Of a stretch of DNA of 64,000 bases, positions 10,629-22,089 are shown piece after piece. The position numbers were made by a program, and so were the translations under genes. The notes beneath the pieces were generated by a model. It had not been told where the DNA came from, did not search any database, and saw only the letters and a list, made by a program, of their open reading frames with translations. Position 1 is the stretch's first letter. Each line of letters opens with the position of its first letter. The stretch spans positions 155,449,645 to 155,513,644 of the forward strand of contig OY720635.1 of NCBI GenBank assembly GCA_963169105.1, in the 5' to 3' direction. The stretch comes from Ceriagrion tenellum. Taxonomy: Eukaryota > Arthropoda > Insecta > Odonata > Coenagrionidae.

Positions 10629-13600
10629 CTGTAAAATAGAATAAGCATAGGATGATAAATATCTTGAGGAGTATATTCTTTACCCAGCACTCATCTGTGA
10701 CTTATTTAGTTAACCTCTCTCCACAACTAGCCTGTCCTGAGCAGCAGCCCCAGTTGTTAGCAGAGTGTCTTTGATGTTATTTGTACCTATTGCCCTACGT
10801 GGCGACATTTGAAGACGATATATATGGCCTCGAAATCATATGGAGTAGCCAATTGATGATGGCCTGGAAAGAGGGTTCCTGAGTCACCAAATATTCCTAA
10901 ATGGCATTCTGAGAGGAGAGTTAATCATAATATAGTGAATCCAAAACAGTTGGGTTATTTGACCATCCCACACCATTGTACCTCAAAGGAGCATGCCAGA
11001 GGTTACCAGATGTTATGCTCCTTAAGGAACTTGTGGATAGAGTATTGAAAAGATGAAATTCCTTCAGCTAATTTTCTTCTCTTTAAAATGATATGAATTG
11101 TTCATGCAATTATTTACTTCAATTAGCAATAAGTGATTAGTTACTGATGAATCATGGAAACCTATCGGTAGATAGAATCCTGAAAAGGAAATTGTTCATA
11201 TCTTTCAGGTTAATTTCTTTTAATGGAATATGCCATATTCTAACAACTTCTATATTTACACTTGATGGCTATATTTAAGTCCTCAAATGTCCATAGGGCT
11301 ATAATTCTGCATTTATGAGTGCATAATATTTCTGGTACGTTGCATCATTCTTATTTAACTTCGGTTGCAATGTCCACCACTTGAGACCATTCATTCATGA
11401 ATGGGACTAAGGTAAATGATTTAATAGACTTAACTAATTACAAATAGGGACATAAATCATGATAATACTCACAGTAGGACAGAAGAATGAATACTGTTTA
11501 GGGATGTACTTTCTTATCACATACTTAAATAGAGATTATTTTGCCTACTTCCATTTTTTTGATGGAAAACTCTAAAAGTGGGAAATGTCTAAAGAGAAGT
11601 CAACGTATATGATCACTGTGATTCACTCATTCACATGTGAACAGGGACCTGGAGCTGTACCAAACTATTGTAGAATTAAGGTCAGACTAAATACTGTAGA
11701 TGGTTTCTAGGCTGGGACCACAGAGAAAATAACATGGACAGAAAGAAACTAAAACAAGTAGTAAATATTGTGTGGAATGATGGCAAACAAGAGACAATAG
11801 GTAGATGTAGTGGGAAATCTGACCAAGCAAGATATGAATAGAAAAAATACACAAGTATAAATATTCTATGCTGTAGGGAGAAATGGAGAGAGCAAGGAAT
11901 GTATTATGGGAGAGAGCTTATAAGTAGTTTCATCAGGACCCACATTTGTAAAAAAAACAAAATGATTATCTAGGGCAGAACTTTTTCTTTCAGGAATTTC
12001 CTGTTATCTTTCATGATGTCCTTATTGCTGCTCTTCATGTTCATTTGTCTTATCCCAGCCCTCAACAGTAGTTAAACCTAGAGTCTACTTACCTTAGATT
12101 ACACTCTACCACGTTCAATACTTGTTTATTTGGGTATGAGCAAGTATATACTATAAAAGAAATACTTAATTTGAAATCCTTCCCTAGTTACTGTGACAGT
12201 TAATGTTACAGTAGCTTGCTGTGTCGAAGCTCAGACAAGCTTATCAATTACATGATCATGGAAAATACCCACTCAAATGGACTCCATCCCGCTGTTTGCT
12301 TTGGATTTCATGAAGTCAAAAATAGTGCACACTCAATTTCCAAGTTTCCTTCACGATCAAAATATTTTTCTTTGGTCTTTTTTTGAAAAGATGTTTTTAA
12401 TCAATACAGTACATAAGAAGTCATGCCTAAAAGGAGTAGGGTATTCACTCATCTTCTTTCAAAATTTGAAATGAGCCCCTTATTTTGCAATGAGAAAAGT
12501 TGTGTCGACATTGCATGCTGATAAATGAACCAAACTTCAGGGCAGAGAACATTTTAGTCAATGCAGTTTACATATTATTTACCTCTAAGGTAATCTACCC
12601 ACTATTCTTAACACAATGATTGCCATTTCAAAAACAATCATTCCATGTGTAATTTAGGAAAAAAATCAATTTTCCACGAAAATAGTAGTTCATTGATAAT
12701 TTTCATAAAGGGTAGAAAATCATTTTGATCACTGGCATACAAAGGAGTGGTAAAATTACCAGTTTCATGTGCCTGCTTGGATGACTATAGTTTCATTGAC
12801 TTTCCTACTAGGATCCTCAGGTTAATGGTGATCTCATAATATGTTCTGCTGGTGGAGTCAGTGAAACCTCCATCATTCAAGGTAACCCACGTAGAGTAAG
12901 ATCCAGAGAAAAAGTAGTGATCATAAGACCAATGCCACAGAAAGAGTAAAAAATATTTTTAAAAATTTACCTAAGAGATGGAGCTACATTTTAACAGGCA
13001 TGTTATAAGACTGAAAACAGAATAGCCAAACGGTATACATTGCCAAAGGAGAATAAGTTGTCCTTTCTATGAAATTTACCCTTTTCCTCCAAGGGAAGAT
13101 ATTGATCTCCCTGTTCATTTGAATTGTAGCTAACACTCCTATGTCTCACCATGGAAAACTTTCACTGAAGAAGCAGTAATTTATTAAATATCACGCCACA
13201 TCATGGTTACAAGGAAGAGAGCCAGAATAAATACTTCAGCATAAAAATCTATGGATGCATCAACAGCTGAATGGTATGTAATGATATTTTTGAAATATAA
13301 GAGACCTAAGCAAGAGTTTGAGCAAAAATTAGGTTATTCACTGTTTTCAAATCATTTAAAGTAAATATCAAACATGATTGGCCCATTCTACTTAACTTGA
13401 CAAAATTTTCATGTACATCAAAAGCAAGGTTTGTGATAAAGGATCCACCCAGAGCACCACTTATAAAGCTAGAGAACCAGCTGCAGACCATCATGAGCCT
13501 CCTTTTTTGTGTTTAAAGGGTGTGTCAAAAAATTCAATGTTTTTTGATAGATGAAGTTCTAACCTAGAGTAAATCTCATCCCAGAATACCTTAATATGAT

Positions 13601-15133
13601 TAAAACATCTGGGTGATTTTGCAATAAATTTATAAAAACACAACCTGGGTTTTGGTCCCCTAAGTCCATCCAGGTGAAGGCCTATGGAATTCAAATGTAC
13701 AAATGGGTATTCATGTTGGAAAGGGGAGGGTGGAGGCGAGGAACACTCTCTGGAGATGGAATAGTGGGAAGTCCATCCCATCCCACTTCTCCCTTACCTA
13801 TCCCCTTTATCCTTTCCCTCACTCACCCCACCATGGACTTGTCAGATAAGATAAAATGAATGTGTGTTTGAGAGAATATTTTGAAATGTCATTATTGAGA
13901 AGTTGTCCATTCAAAGCCCAAATTTTAGTTGATAGCAGTACTTTAATTCCAGGCATTTTTACAGCAGCGTCCTTTTGATTGCACGTAAATACTAATTGAT
14001 TATAGCAGAGAGAATCACCTTCCAACACACGAGCTTCAAGACAAAAGCTCTCTCTCCTTGGAACAGTTCTCCATCCACCATGTCATCTCAGCAGTGAGGC
14101 AGTCACTTCCCCCAGGATGTTCGCTCGCTCCGACACACGCATGCACACTAACAGGTCAATTCTAGAATCATGTGTGACCGTCAGCAACTGATTCATGCTA
14201 ACAGTCAATTTTTACTCAGTGAGCTTGAGCCCTGGTGGTTGAGCAATTTTGTCTTTGATTCTGGAGTTGAAGTTGGAAAAGAGTTGGCTGCAATGATGTA
14301 GCCAGGATTTTAGTTTGGGGGTGTTGACGTCTCAGGGGAGAGGGTCCTCGTTAGGTATATATGTATAATTAATAAATCAAATATGCACAACTGCCCTAAT
14401 TGATGAGGTGAACTTGAACTTAAAATAAGCAAATGGTAATTATCATAGACTTAGACATGTGAAGAACCCTAATTTTTATTATTTGGAGGAAAATTAGCAT
14501 TTCTCCTAATGTACCCTAAAATTAAGGGGAAAAAGGGGGTCAGGAGTCCCTCATCCCCTCCCCCTCACCTTACAGCATTATGCCTGGCTCGCTGGATCTT
14601 AAATCATACCTATGTAATTTGATTGGTTTAGCGAAATATACCTGTTTTATTGGTTTTTTATAAAAAAATACTCGTTTCACATTGATGTCCTCGTTTTTCT
14701 CGGCCGAGCTTGCAAAGTAAAAGGGAGGGCAAGGAGGGATATGCAAGAGAAGAGACCGGGAGGGGAAGTATGTACCTTTCCTCATGGGTGAGCGAATGGA
14801 GGGGTGAGGAGGTGAGTAATAAGCTCATTAACAATATCATTACAACCTCAACAATGTCCGGAGGCGAGCGAGGGGGGAGAGGAGGAGTTTAACCCATCGG
14901 TGGTATGTATATACATATACCTCTATGCACTTGTTGTGAGCTGGATTTACAGAAAGAGGCCCCCCAACCTTCCGATTTCTCCTGATTTGTCCCCAACTCC
15001 AAGTATGTATTGTTTGCGACGTTCGGTTAAAAGTGTCTTCATCCCGGATGTATTTCGGCTCGTCGGAGGTGAAAGCGAAAGCCATCCGGAAATGCTCTGT
15101 TCACTCCCTCAGAGAAGACGGAATAGATAATTG
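10629..15133. other. No gene recognised; upstream of Coq5 exons
   Basis: Mostly AT-rich unique-looking DNA, presumably Coq5 intron. Purine/pyrimidine low-complexity patches occur at about 13710-13850 and 14700-14890. I searched the minus strand for the missing COQ5 motifs and did not find them. Confidence 0.4.
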
Positions 15134-15171
15134 TATATAAAGGGCTATTGGGAGCACCAAGGTTAGTCAGT
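15134..15171 (+). promoter_or_regulatory. TATA box plus TCAGT initiator
   Basis: TATATAAAGGG begins at 15134 and TCAGT lies at 15167-15171. The A of the initiator is 33 nt from the start of TATAAA. This is the classic arthropod core promoter arrangement. It is followed at 15210 by an ATG and a short coding exon with a good donor. Confidence 0.6.
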
Positions 15172-15209
15172 TGGTGGTTACACAGAGCTAGTTACTCTGC
15201 TCGGTCGAC

Positions 15210-15245
15210 ATGTCGTGCGCATCCCACCTCAAGATCCGCTCCTTG
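15210..15245 (+). CDS. Putative first coding exon (12 codons) of an unidentified gene
   Basis: ATG at 15210 opens MSCASHLKIRSL, followed directly by a strong donor, TTG|GTAAGATCC, in phase 0. With the TATA/initiator promoter just upstream, the 5' UTR would be about 40 nt. A very short first coding exon that splits the N-terminus after a few residues is typical of insect secreted and cuticular protein genes. That family link is inference only, because no downstream exon was found in the window. It may be an inactive promoter remnant, since SINE sequence begins only 60 bp downstream. Confidence 0.4.
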
Positions 15246-15304
15246 GTAAGATCCGCAAGCCCTATTGGCTCCTAGTACCTACTCTGTCTCTAGATTCATC
15301 TCTT

Positions 15305-15487
15305 AATAATAATAATAATTTCTCTATACCTAACAGCCGAAGCCAATTACTAGGTATTTGATATATAAATGGACGAGCACACACAACCATGCCAAGGGAG
15401 GTGGAAATATCCTACCCAGGCGGGACTCGAACCCGCGACCTTCGGTTTGGCAGGCAAGGACTTTACCCCGCCGCCACCGAGGCTGGC
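15305..15487 (-). mobile_element. tRNA-Gly-derived SINE
   Basis: Read on the minus strand, the element begins GCCTCGGTGGCGGCGGGGTA (A-box region). It has a GCC anticodon-like loop in CCTGCCAAACC and the B box GGTTCGAGTCC at 15433-15423. About 100 bp of unrelated body follows, with an AAT/ATT trinucleotide tail at 15305-15319. It is a SINE rather than a tRNA gene because the acceptor stem does not close and a body and tail follow. ATCTCTT near both ends is a weak target-duplication candidate. Confidence 0.7.
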
Positions 15488-17529
15488 TAATATAATAAAA
15501 TATAATAAAAAAATAATGATCTCTTGCTCCACGAGTACGATTCTCCGTTGGCCCCTTTCCATATCTGTCTGTGTGCGAATCTCTATTTGTTTGTGAACGA
15601 CTGAAAGTAATATAAACCAGTAAAGCCAATCTTTGTGTCTTTATTCTACTCATCTCGACGCCTTAGCAAGGACCCATATTCATGTTTGACGTCGTCGCAC
15701 GGCGGCGCCATTACACACTGAGGAGGGAAAGATTAAGGAGGGGGGAGTGCATGGTGCACTAAAAGTCATTTATATTGTTCTTTTTTTAAGTGTTCACAAC
15801 GTGATGCCTCCAATTACTCTAATTCGTCTAGTCTAAGGATTGTACTCTCAACACGTAAGATTGCACACTTAAAGACACTACTGCGGTTGGTTTCCAAAAT
15901 AATACTGATTTAACTGGAGCACCTAATCAAACATCGATTGTTTACGTTTAAGTTACCAAATGTTCACAGCGCCATTTTCGTTGATCCGTCGTACCACGGT
16001 TATGAGCCATAAATAAAACCTTGCGTATGTTACGCAGAGTCCTACGCCATGACTAAACAGAATGATTGAGACAGATTCCTTCTAAAAAAATAATGATGGA
16101 TTCTTTTGACCCTAAGCATGAATAAAAATTATAAATATAAGATAAAATGAAGCTCCGCGGAATTGCTAATGGATGTTTGTGAAGCCAAAATTCAATATAA
16201 CAGGCAGTCTCTTCATCTCGATACTATACTTATGTTCAAAATCCGACCGTTAGGCTAATTAGAGTCACCAGGAGCAGCGGCGCGCCGTTTTGCGCGTATA
16301 TTAGTCAATCGAAGCACAATACATTTGGAATTTATAAATATTAAGGGCCAATGCCGAGCAAAAATTCTTTCTGTATCATAATTTTCCTCTGTACTAATAT
16401 CGTGAGAATCGACGATCAACGATGATAAGGTCGTTATTATTTGAGTTTGTGAGGAATCGCCCAATGGCAAAATATCGCCCTCTGCTTTGAGTGATGAGCG
16501 AGGACCCGTCATCTTCCGCCGAAGTTCTTAGCTCCCGTCGAAGTTCCAAGCACAGATGTGCGCGGAAAGGAGGAAGGGGGGGGGGGAAGGACGGAGAGGA
16601 TGTGAGAGGGAGGCCAGGGAAGGAATTTAGGACGGTGAAACAAACAACTTCGCGAAAAAGACACCAGGCACACCCATTCCGAAGGCTAATAGCATCAAAA
16701 ATCACCCATCGCTCTCACTTCAGCAGAGACCTTATCTTGAGGCTTTGCCTCCGCGACAATTGTTTGAATGGGATGGCCTAGTAGAAGTGATTCATCTCAC
16801 TACTCGAAGTGCATGTGTTGGCAGCAATGAGAAAGGTTTTCTGACCATCAACACAGAACTACCTTCTCCCCACCCCGTTGTGCACGATTTACGATGTTAA
16901 CAAGCACATATCCCTAAGTCGTCCATTGCGCAACTCCAGGAATTACACTATCGCTCTGCTTCCCTCTGCCATTCTCCTTTGTAGATGAAGTGAGCGCCTG
17001 GCTTGAAGTGGGAGAGGGAGAGGCTAGGGAAGGGGGGTGAGGATCTGAGGGGAAGGGTTCACGACCCCCCCCCCTCCCTTCATTGCGAGCACCGCTCCGC
17101 CACTCACTACCACAACCTGTTCTCGGTTGACTCGCTTCGTCGCGTTAAGTCCGATGAAATGGTACGATGGAGGGTTAGAGTTTTATTAGTTAACGGCGTT
17201 GTGCAGAGGACGAGTTAGAGATATGGGCTACGGAACTTTCAAAATGCTACGAAACGGGGGAGGAGGCTGGTTCAGTGTGGAGTGTCAGTCGGAAACACAT
17301 AAATAGAAGAAATGAAATATCTGGTACTTGTGTGAACGAAGGCTTTCGCGGTGCTCTACGTGGATCTCCTTCATTTTTCGGGTTCTACCGGGTCTTTTGT
17401 TGGAAGTGACAACAGTTTCTACAGATCAAAACAGAGTACTACTACAGATCAAAATATCATGCATAAATAAGAACATAGAGAATATAAAGAGAAAGATCTA
17501 CAATCTAGCTAATGTCACTATTCGCACTA
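15488..17529. other. No gene recognised
   Basis: Mixed sequence with G-rich patches (16570-16620 with a run of ten G, 17000-17075 with a run of nine C). No domain, tRNA or transposon signature was recognised. Confidence 0.4.
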
Positions 17530-17945
17530 TTCTAGTCAATGATCATAGCTGTTATGGTCCCGAATGGTACACATAAAATATGACATTTAATACCTATCAG
17601 TTATACAATCTATCTCTCTACTTTTATTGTCGCGATCTAATCTTCCGTATCACGAGGGGGTTAATAGAATGTTATTTCCGTCGTCAGAGAAATGTTTTTC
17701 CTGAAATTTAGTTAAGAGGTTAAGCCTATAATTTAATCTACGCTGTGATAGCAATTCCCATTCCAATTCTCCTAACAATCCAGACACACTACTAAACTTA
17801 TCGTAGCATCATTTTACGAACCTAGCTCCTCTTCGCTGCACGCGATCTAATTCCGATATCAACCCCGCTTCATATGGATCCCATATACTGGCAGTATATT
17901 CCAGATGAGGCCTAACGATTGAAAAATAACAACGTTCTTTCACCT
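17530..17945 (-). mobile_element. 5'-truncated LINE, subfamily A, reverse-transcriptase C-terminal part
   Basis: Read on the minus strand, this stretch parallels the copy at 61.8-62.2 kb. It contains the conserved region around RPHLEY..WDP and the following C-terminal segment, broken by stops. The 5' end at about 17945 abuts a different reverse-transcriptase relic with no spacer, which suggests insertion into it. The typical 3' hairpin was not found below 17530, so the 3' end is lost or too diverged. Confidence 0.6.
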
Positions 17946-18845
17946 ATTCACGTCCTCCTTTCTGAGGTTCCACATTTTTGCGCCATACAACGCTACCTTT
18001 CATATCAGGCTCTTCACCAGATTTCTTTGTATCCTTGCCTAATGCCCCCGACGTAAGCTCCCTTCTATTACCAAACACTTCCTTAGCTACGGCTATTCTC
18101 CTCCGTATCCCTTCGGTATTATATCCATTTTCTTCCAACCTTTCTACCCAGGTAATTAAAACGCTCTACTGGCTCCAGTTTGTGTCCGCCTGCTTTTACG
18201 ACCAACCTCGTTTTATTTGTCCTACAGAATCTCATTACCTTTGTTTTCTTATAATTAATCTTCATTCCGCATTCCTCACGCTGAAATTCTTAAGCAGCTA
18301 CTGAAGCTTGTAATTCCTTCGGAGACTGAATAATCAGCATCCAATCGCAAGCGAATTAAACCGACTTTATCAGCTGCCATTCGACCTTGATCCCCACATC
18401 AAGCTCTTCCCAAGCCTCCCCAACCATTTCCTCAGAGTAAATGTTTAAAAAGCAAAGGCGACAATAGGAACCCATTCCTTACACCGCAACCAATAGCTGC
18501 CCAACCTGATTCGCCGTCTGCCACCCTCACATGTGCTATTTGGGCCATATATAAGTTTAGGATTAGTCTCCTGTCTCACAAATCTATCCCTATTGTACCG
18601 AGTATCTGAAATAATTATTTTCCCAATTTACTCTGTCACCACCTTTTCGGGATCCACAAAACAAGCAAAAAAATCCTGGTTATACTTTGCTTCTTTCCAT
18701 AAGTGATCTGATAACCGCAATTGCACCCGAGTGACCTTCCTTTCCGGATCCAAACTGGTCTTTGCCCAAGTAGTACTTTTCCCGACTTTCCAACCTTTAA
18801 TTTATCATTCTTACCAAAAATTTGGCTGCGTGTGATATCTACCAT
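17946..18845 (-). pseudogene. Decayed LINE reverse transcriptase (RTE/R4-like type)
   Basis: Minus-strand reading gives, in order, fragments aligning with RT motifs: GIDLRDRRLILNLYM-like, GVRNGFLLSPLLF (for GVRQGCLLSPLLF), a region with LDADYS where an FADD box is expected, KVMRFCRTNKTRLVV, FNYLG-like, and RRRIAVAKEVF leading to LYGAKTW. There are many stops and the catalytic aspartates are lost, so it cannot be active. This type resembles the elements often annotated as craniofacial development protein 2-like RTs. It ends abruptly where the subfamily A LINE begins. Confidence 0.65.
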
Positions 18846-18984
18846 TTAATAATAATCTTTGAATGTCAATAAATTTATCTAAAAAACAATGCCATAAAGC
18901 AAAAAAAATTAAAGTTACTCATTGTTCCACAATCTACAAAGATTCAAGGGTAGTGTGAAGTTTAAGGACGGGGTTATTTTTTGT

Positions 18985-19150
18985 TATCGCCCGTCGCCTG
19001 CCCACTGATGACGTCAGAAGACGAGTGACGTCCGCGGAGCCTCGCGTGCGCGGACTCCCGCGACGTACGACAGGTGGCAGCACGGCAGTAGCTGAGTCCG
19101 GTCGCGCGAGAATCCCGATCGAATGGGGAATGGGGGGGGGGGGGGGGGAG
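18985..19150. promoter_or_regulatory. CpG-rich patch with CRE motifs and a 17-G run
   Basis: A perfect CRE palindrome TGACGTCA is at 19009-19016 and a second TGACGTC at 19026-19032. They sit in a short CpG-rich stretch in otherwise AT-rich DNA, followed by 17 consecutive G at 19132-19148. It looks like an orphan regulatory element or a GC-rich transposon end. No exon was found next to it. Confidence 0.3.
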
Positions 19151-19334
19151 GGCGCCAAATAACGCCGACCCCACGCGAGAGATTTGATAATTCGATAGAA
19201 GTATTTTTGGGCAGAAGCCGAATTCAAGTTCAGGAGGGAGGGAGCAACCTTGACAGCGAAGGCAACCTTGGGGCTGCCAAATACGATGATATATGAAATT
19301 TCGTCAAATTATGTCGCTGTGCAAGGGGCTAATT

Positions 19335-20095
19335 AGTTAATAAATACAAATACTTAGGCACTATTGTAAACGAAGACAATGACAATTCAGATGAGATTAA
19401 AACAAGAATAGGTCAGGCCAGAAGCACCTTTAACAAAATGAAAAAGGCCCCCTGCTCAAGATATCTTAGTTTAAGTGTAAAAACTAGGTTGTTAAGGTGT
19501 TATATATTTTCAACTTTTTTATATGGTATGGAAGCTTGGACTCTAAAGAAAAGAGAAATAAATAGACTAGAAGCATTTGAACTGTGGGCATAACTAAGAA
19601 TCCTCCGTATCAGCTGGGTGTCGAGGACCACAAAGGAAGAAGTCCTAGCAAGAATGGGAAAAAGTAAAGAAGTGCTAAATACAATAAAAGTAAGGAAGTT
19701 ACACTAATTAGGGCACATTATGAGAGGAGAAAAATATAACCTGTTGCAAATAATTACACAGAGGAAGATATGTGGCAGAAGAAACAGAGGAAGAAGACGT
19801 ACATTACATCATTTACACACTATTCGAAGATTATTACATTGCGGCAGAGGAAGAAGACGTCCCATAATATCCTACTTGCATGGCAATAGTGCATGTTTGG
19901 TGATCTTCACCCCCTGCCACACACCCTCGTGGTGGCTCGCAGGGTATCACGTAGATGTAGATGTACATCCTGGCTAGACAACTTAAAATCATGGTACAGT
20001 TGTTCAGCCATAGAGCTGCTGAGATCGGAGCAGTCAAGATCTAGTGTGGCCATGATGACTGCCAACCTTCTGAGAGGAGACAGTACATGAAGAAG
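19335..20095 (+). pseudogene. LINE reverse-transcriptase C-terminal part, interrupted by a second LINE
   Basis: The plus-strand reading begins KYKYLGTIVNEDNDNSDEIK and continues through SVKTRLLRCY, LYGMEAWTLKK, LRILRISW and LGHIMRGEKY to GRRNRGRRR. It resumes at 19969 as SWLDNLKSWYSCSAIELLRS and ends ANLLRGDST plus stop. This is the C-terminal region of an RTE-like LINE, with at least two stops. The break at 19800 contains the subfamily A LINE 3' end. Joining GRRRT to SWLDNL across the break restores frame continuity, which shows the interruption is an insertion. Confidence 0.75.
19801..19968 (+). mobile_element. 5'-truncated LINE subfamily A 3' end nested in the RTE-like relic
   Basis: From about 19867 the sequence matches the 3' UTR of the subfamily A copy at 61.5 kb in reverse orientation. 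It then runs through the CCCTGC...GCAGGG hairpin to a GTAGATGTAGATG tail. GTACAT flanks it at 19799-19804 and 19963-19968, as a target duplication would. About 60 bp between the left flank and the LINE sequence is filler. It carries a second copy of CAGAGGAAGAAGACGT, exactly 60 bp after the first. Confidence 0.75.
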
Positions 20096-20326
20096 AAGAT
20101 GATCTCGCTAAGCATGGGGCTAATATTTTCGACTCGCAGGAATGGAACTCTAGGAAACATTAATGAAGTTGTAAAAAAATTCTAAACAGTCTTACATTGG
20201 TTGCATTCCCATAGTGTAGCGCACATTTGCGAAATTTCGCCTCTAATCAATTTTTTGGTAAATTTTCGCCAATGTATCAATTGTCGTAGTTACATTAACT
20301 TTCATAGGGTGTTCTGCAATGCATGT

Positions 20327-20391
20327 CGGTGAAAAATCACCACCTGCCACACACCTGAAATGGCTCGCAGGTTATTGAGTATATGAATGTA
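20327..20391 (+). mobile_element. Relic of LINE 3' terminus
   Basis: ACCTGCCACACACC...GGCTCGCAGGT followed by a degraded tail is the family's terminal hairpin. The outer pair here is A-T instead of C-G, and the stem is still closed. No coding part is attached. Confidence 0.6.
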
Positions 20392-20559
20392 TCACCAACA
20401 CAAGAGACTGAAAGCCACCTGTAAAACATGGAGAAGAAATGCGGAACATCGGGCGGTTTGGAGGAACCAACCCCCCATTTAAATAATCCCCTTCTTTATA
20501 CGTGGACGGATCGAAGGGTCAGAAGTTGTCTCGTCGAGGTGAAATCGGTCGTATAATAA

Positions 20560-21165
20560 TTAAATGCAGATGGCAGAGAAGAGGGGGAAGTCCGGAGAAG
20601 AATAACACTAGCCAATAAAGCCTACTTTGCAATGTCACATGCACTTAGATTGAAAAATACCCATCGTAATTGCAAGCTGAAAATATAAAAGACGATTATA
20701 AGGCCCATTGCAACCTATTGATGTGAAACATGGAGTGTGACCGAGAAGACGAAAAGCATACTTGATCAATTTGAGAGGAAAATGCTTAGAAAAATGTTAG
20801 GACCTATTTGGAAAAACAATATCTGAAGAATCAGATTCAACAATGAATTATATTATCTTTTTAGAGAACCCCCTCTGTCAAAATTCATCCAACTACAGCG
20901 ACTGCAGTGGGCCGGGCATGTGGCTAGAATGGACGACAAAAGGCTTCCAAAGAGAACGTCAGACAGCCGAATGTACGGTAAAAGACCATTAGGAAGACCA
21001 CGTAAGCGCTGGGAAGATGAAGTACAGGCTGACACACGGGATCTCCTAGGACTAAGACTGGAGGAGAGCAGCAACAGATAGGAAAGCATGGAGGCAGAAG
21101 TTAAAAGGAGGTCAAGGCACAACCTTGGGCTGTAGTGCCATAGGAGAGAAATAATGAATACGCTA
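20560..21165 (+). pseudogene. Decayed LINE reverse-transcriptase C-terminus
   Basis: The plus-strand reading includes CETWSVTEKTKSILDQFERK, then LQRLQWAGHVARMDD, then GKRPLGRPRKRWEDEVQAD. These are standard C-terminal blocks of RTE/I-like LINE polymerases (LY..E.W, L.W.GHV.RM, GRP..RW.D). Several stops interrupt it, so it is a relic. It differs from the RT relic just upstream at 19.3-20.1 kb. Confidence 0.7.
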
Positions 21166-21430
21166 TTTTATCCCTGAAATTTTACATGTTCTACCGAAAG
21201 GCTCAAAGATGGATGCTGTGGAACAGGTGGAAATTATTAGACAGTAAAGCAACCTTTGCAATGATCTACTTTTTCCGCATCCCTCTCCACTGCTCTCCAA
21301 CCAAATATCCCACCTCAAAAGCCACTAATCTATGTTCCCCTGCTTTCCCTCCCTAAAATTAATTTGTCCTCCAAACCTCCCCTCTAAGCGTGAGATTCCT
21401 ATCGAAAAAATCAATAAATAAATTTTACGT

Positions 21431-21535
21431 AAACAACTGTACCTGAAGATGCAGCAAGCTGCGAAACGCGTAGTACGATTATAATAAATAACTGTGGAAA
21501 ATTACAAAACTTATTTTCAATATGGATTCGAATAA
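21431..21535 (+). ncRNA. Penelope-like element terminus with hammerhead-like fold
   Basis: The core is CTGAAGA (21443-21449), one extra T, GCAGC-AA-GCTGC (helix II, 21451-21462) and GAA, followed by the palindrome ACGCGT (helix III), A, then GTACG. UGUAC just before the core pairs with GUACG after it (helix I). All three hammerhead helices close, with CUGANGA and GAA in place. The extra nucleotide before helix II departs from the textbook core. Penelope-like retroelements are known to carry hammerhead motifs with very short helix III. The following AT-rich stretch (AATAAATAACTGTGGAAA) recurs loosely after other copies in the window. Confidence 0.5.
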
Positions 21536-22089
21536 ACTTCGTTAAAATATCAAATATTGTTCTATCGAAACTTCAACGAAATCACGCTTCATCCCATCAA
21601 ATGTACGCAAACGAAGGCCATTTCTAAGACAGTTATTTCAGACTGAAAATCCAACGAAATTAAGCACACTGAAAATCGCACCACGTATAACATTCGATCG
21701 CATTCGACGAAAGCGTTGAATCCGATTCTCAGCGAAGGCGACATAAATGAACTTCATTTCCATACGAGTCTCGCAGCCACCAATCGATCACAGGTGAAAC
21801 TTCTGCAGCGGAATAATACGACTGTTTCCAGAACAAGAGATCGCGAATGAAGGAACGGATGGATGTGGCAGAAGCGAATGAGAGACACAGGGATTGGGCA
21901 GCATGGGAGAAATTATTAGAGGAGAGCCGGAGTTTGATTCGTTTGACACGAGGAACGAAGGTCTCTTGACTATGCTAACCCCGAAAGAGGGAGGTGTGGT
22001 GGGGAAGTGTGAACCTACAAGTAAATGATAATCTGCAAGCAAAAGGGTGTGGCGGGGCGGGGGAGTGACCCCATGCACTACAACATATC

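Noticed and set aside
12806..12941. Open stretch VNGDLIICSAGGVSETSIIQ preceded by AG and followed by GTAACC, resembling an exon
   Set aside because: No homology recognised and the pyrimidine tract is weak; taken as chance.
15421..15487. Possible tRNA-Gly(GCC) gene
   Set aside because: The acceptor stem does not close and a SINE body with AAT tail follows.
19785..19860. CRISPR-like direct repeat spacing (16-bp repeat, 60-bp period)
   Set aside because: Only two units, in a eukaryotic LINE junction; explained by duplication of target sequence.
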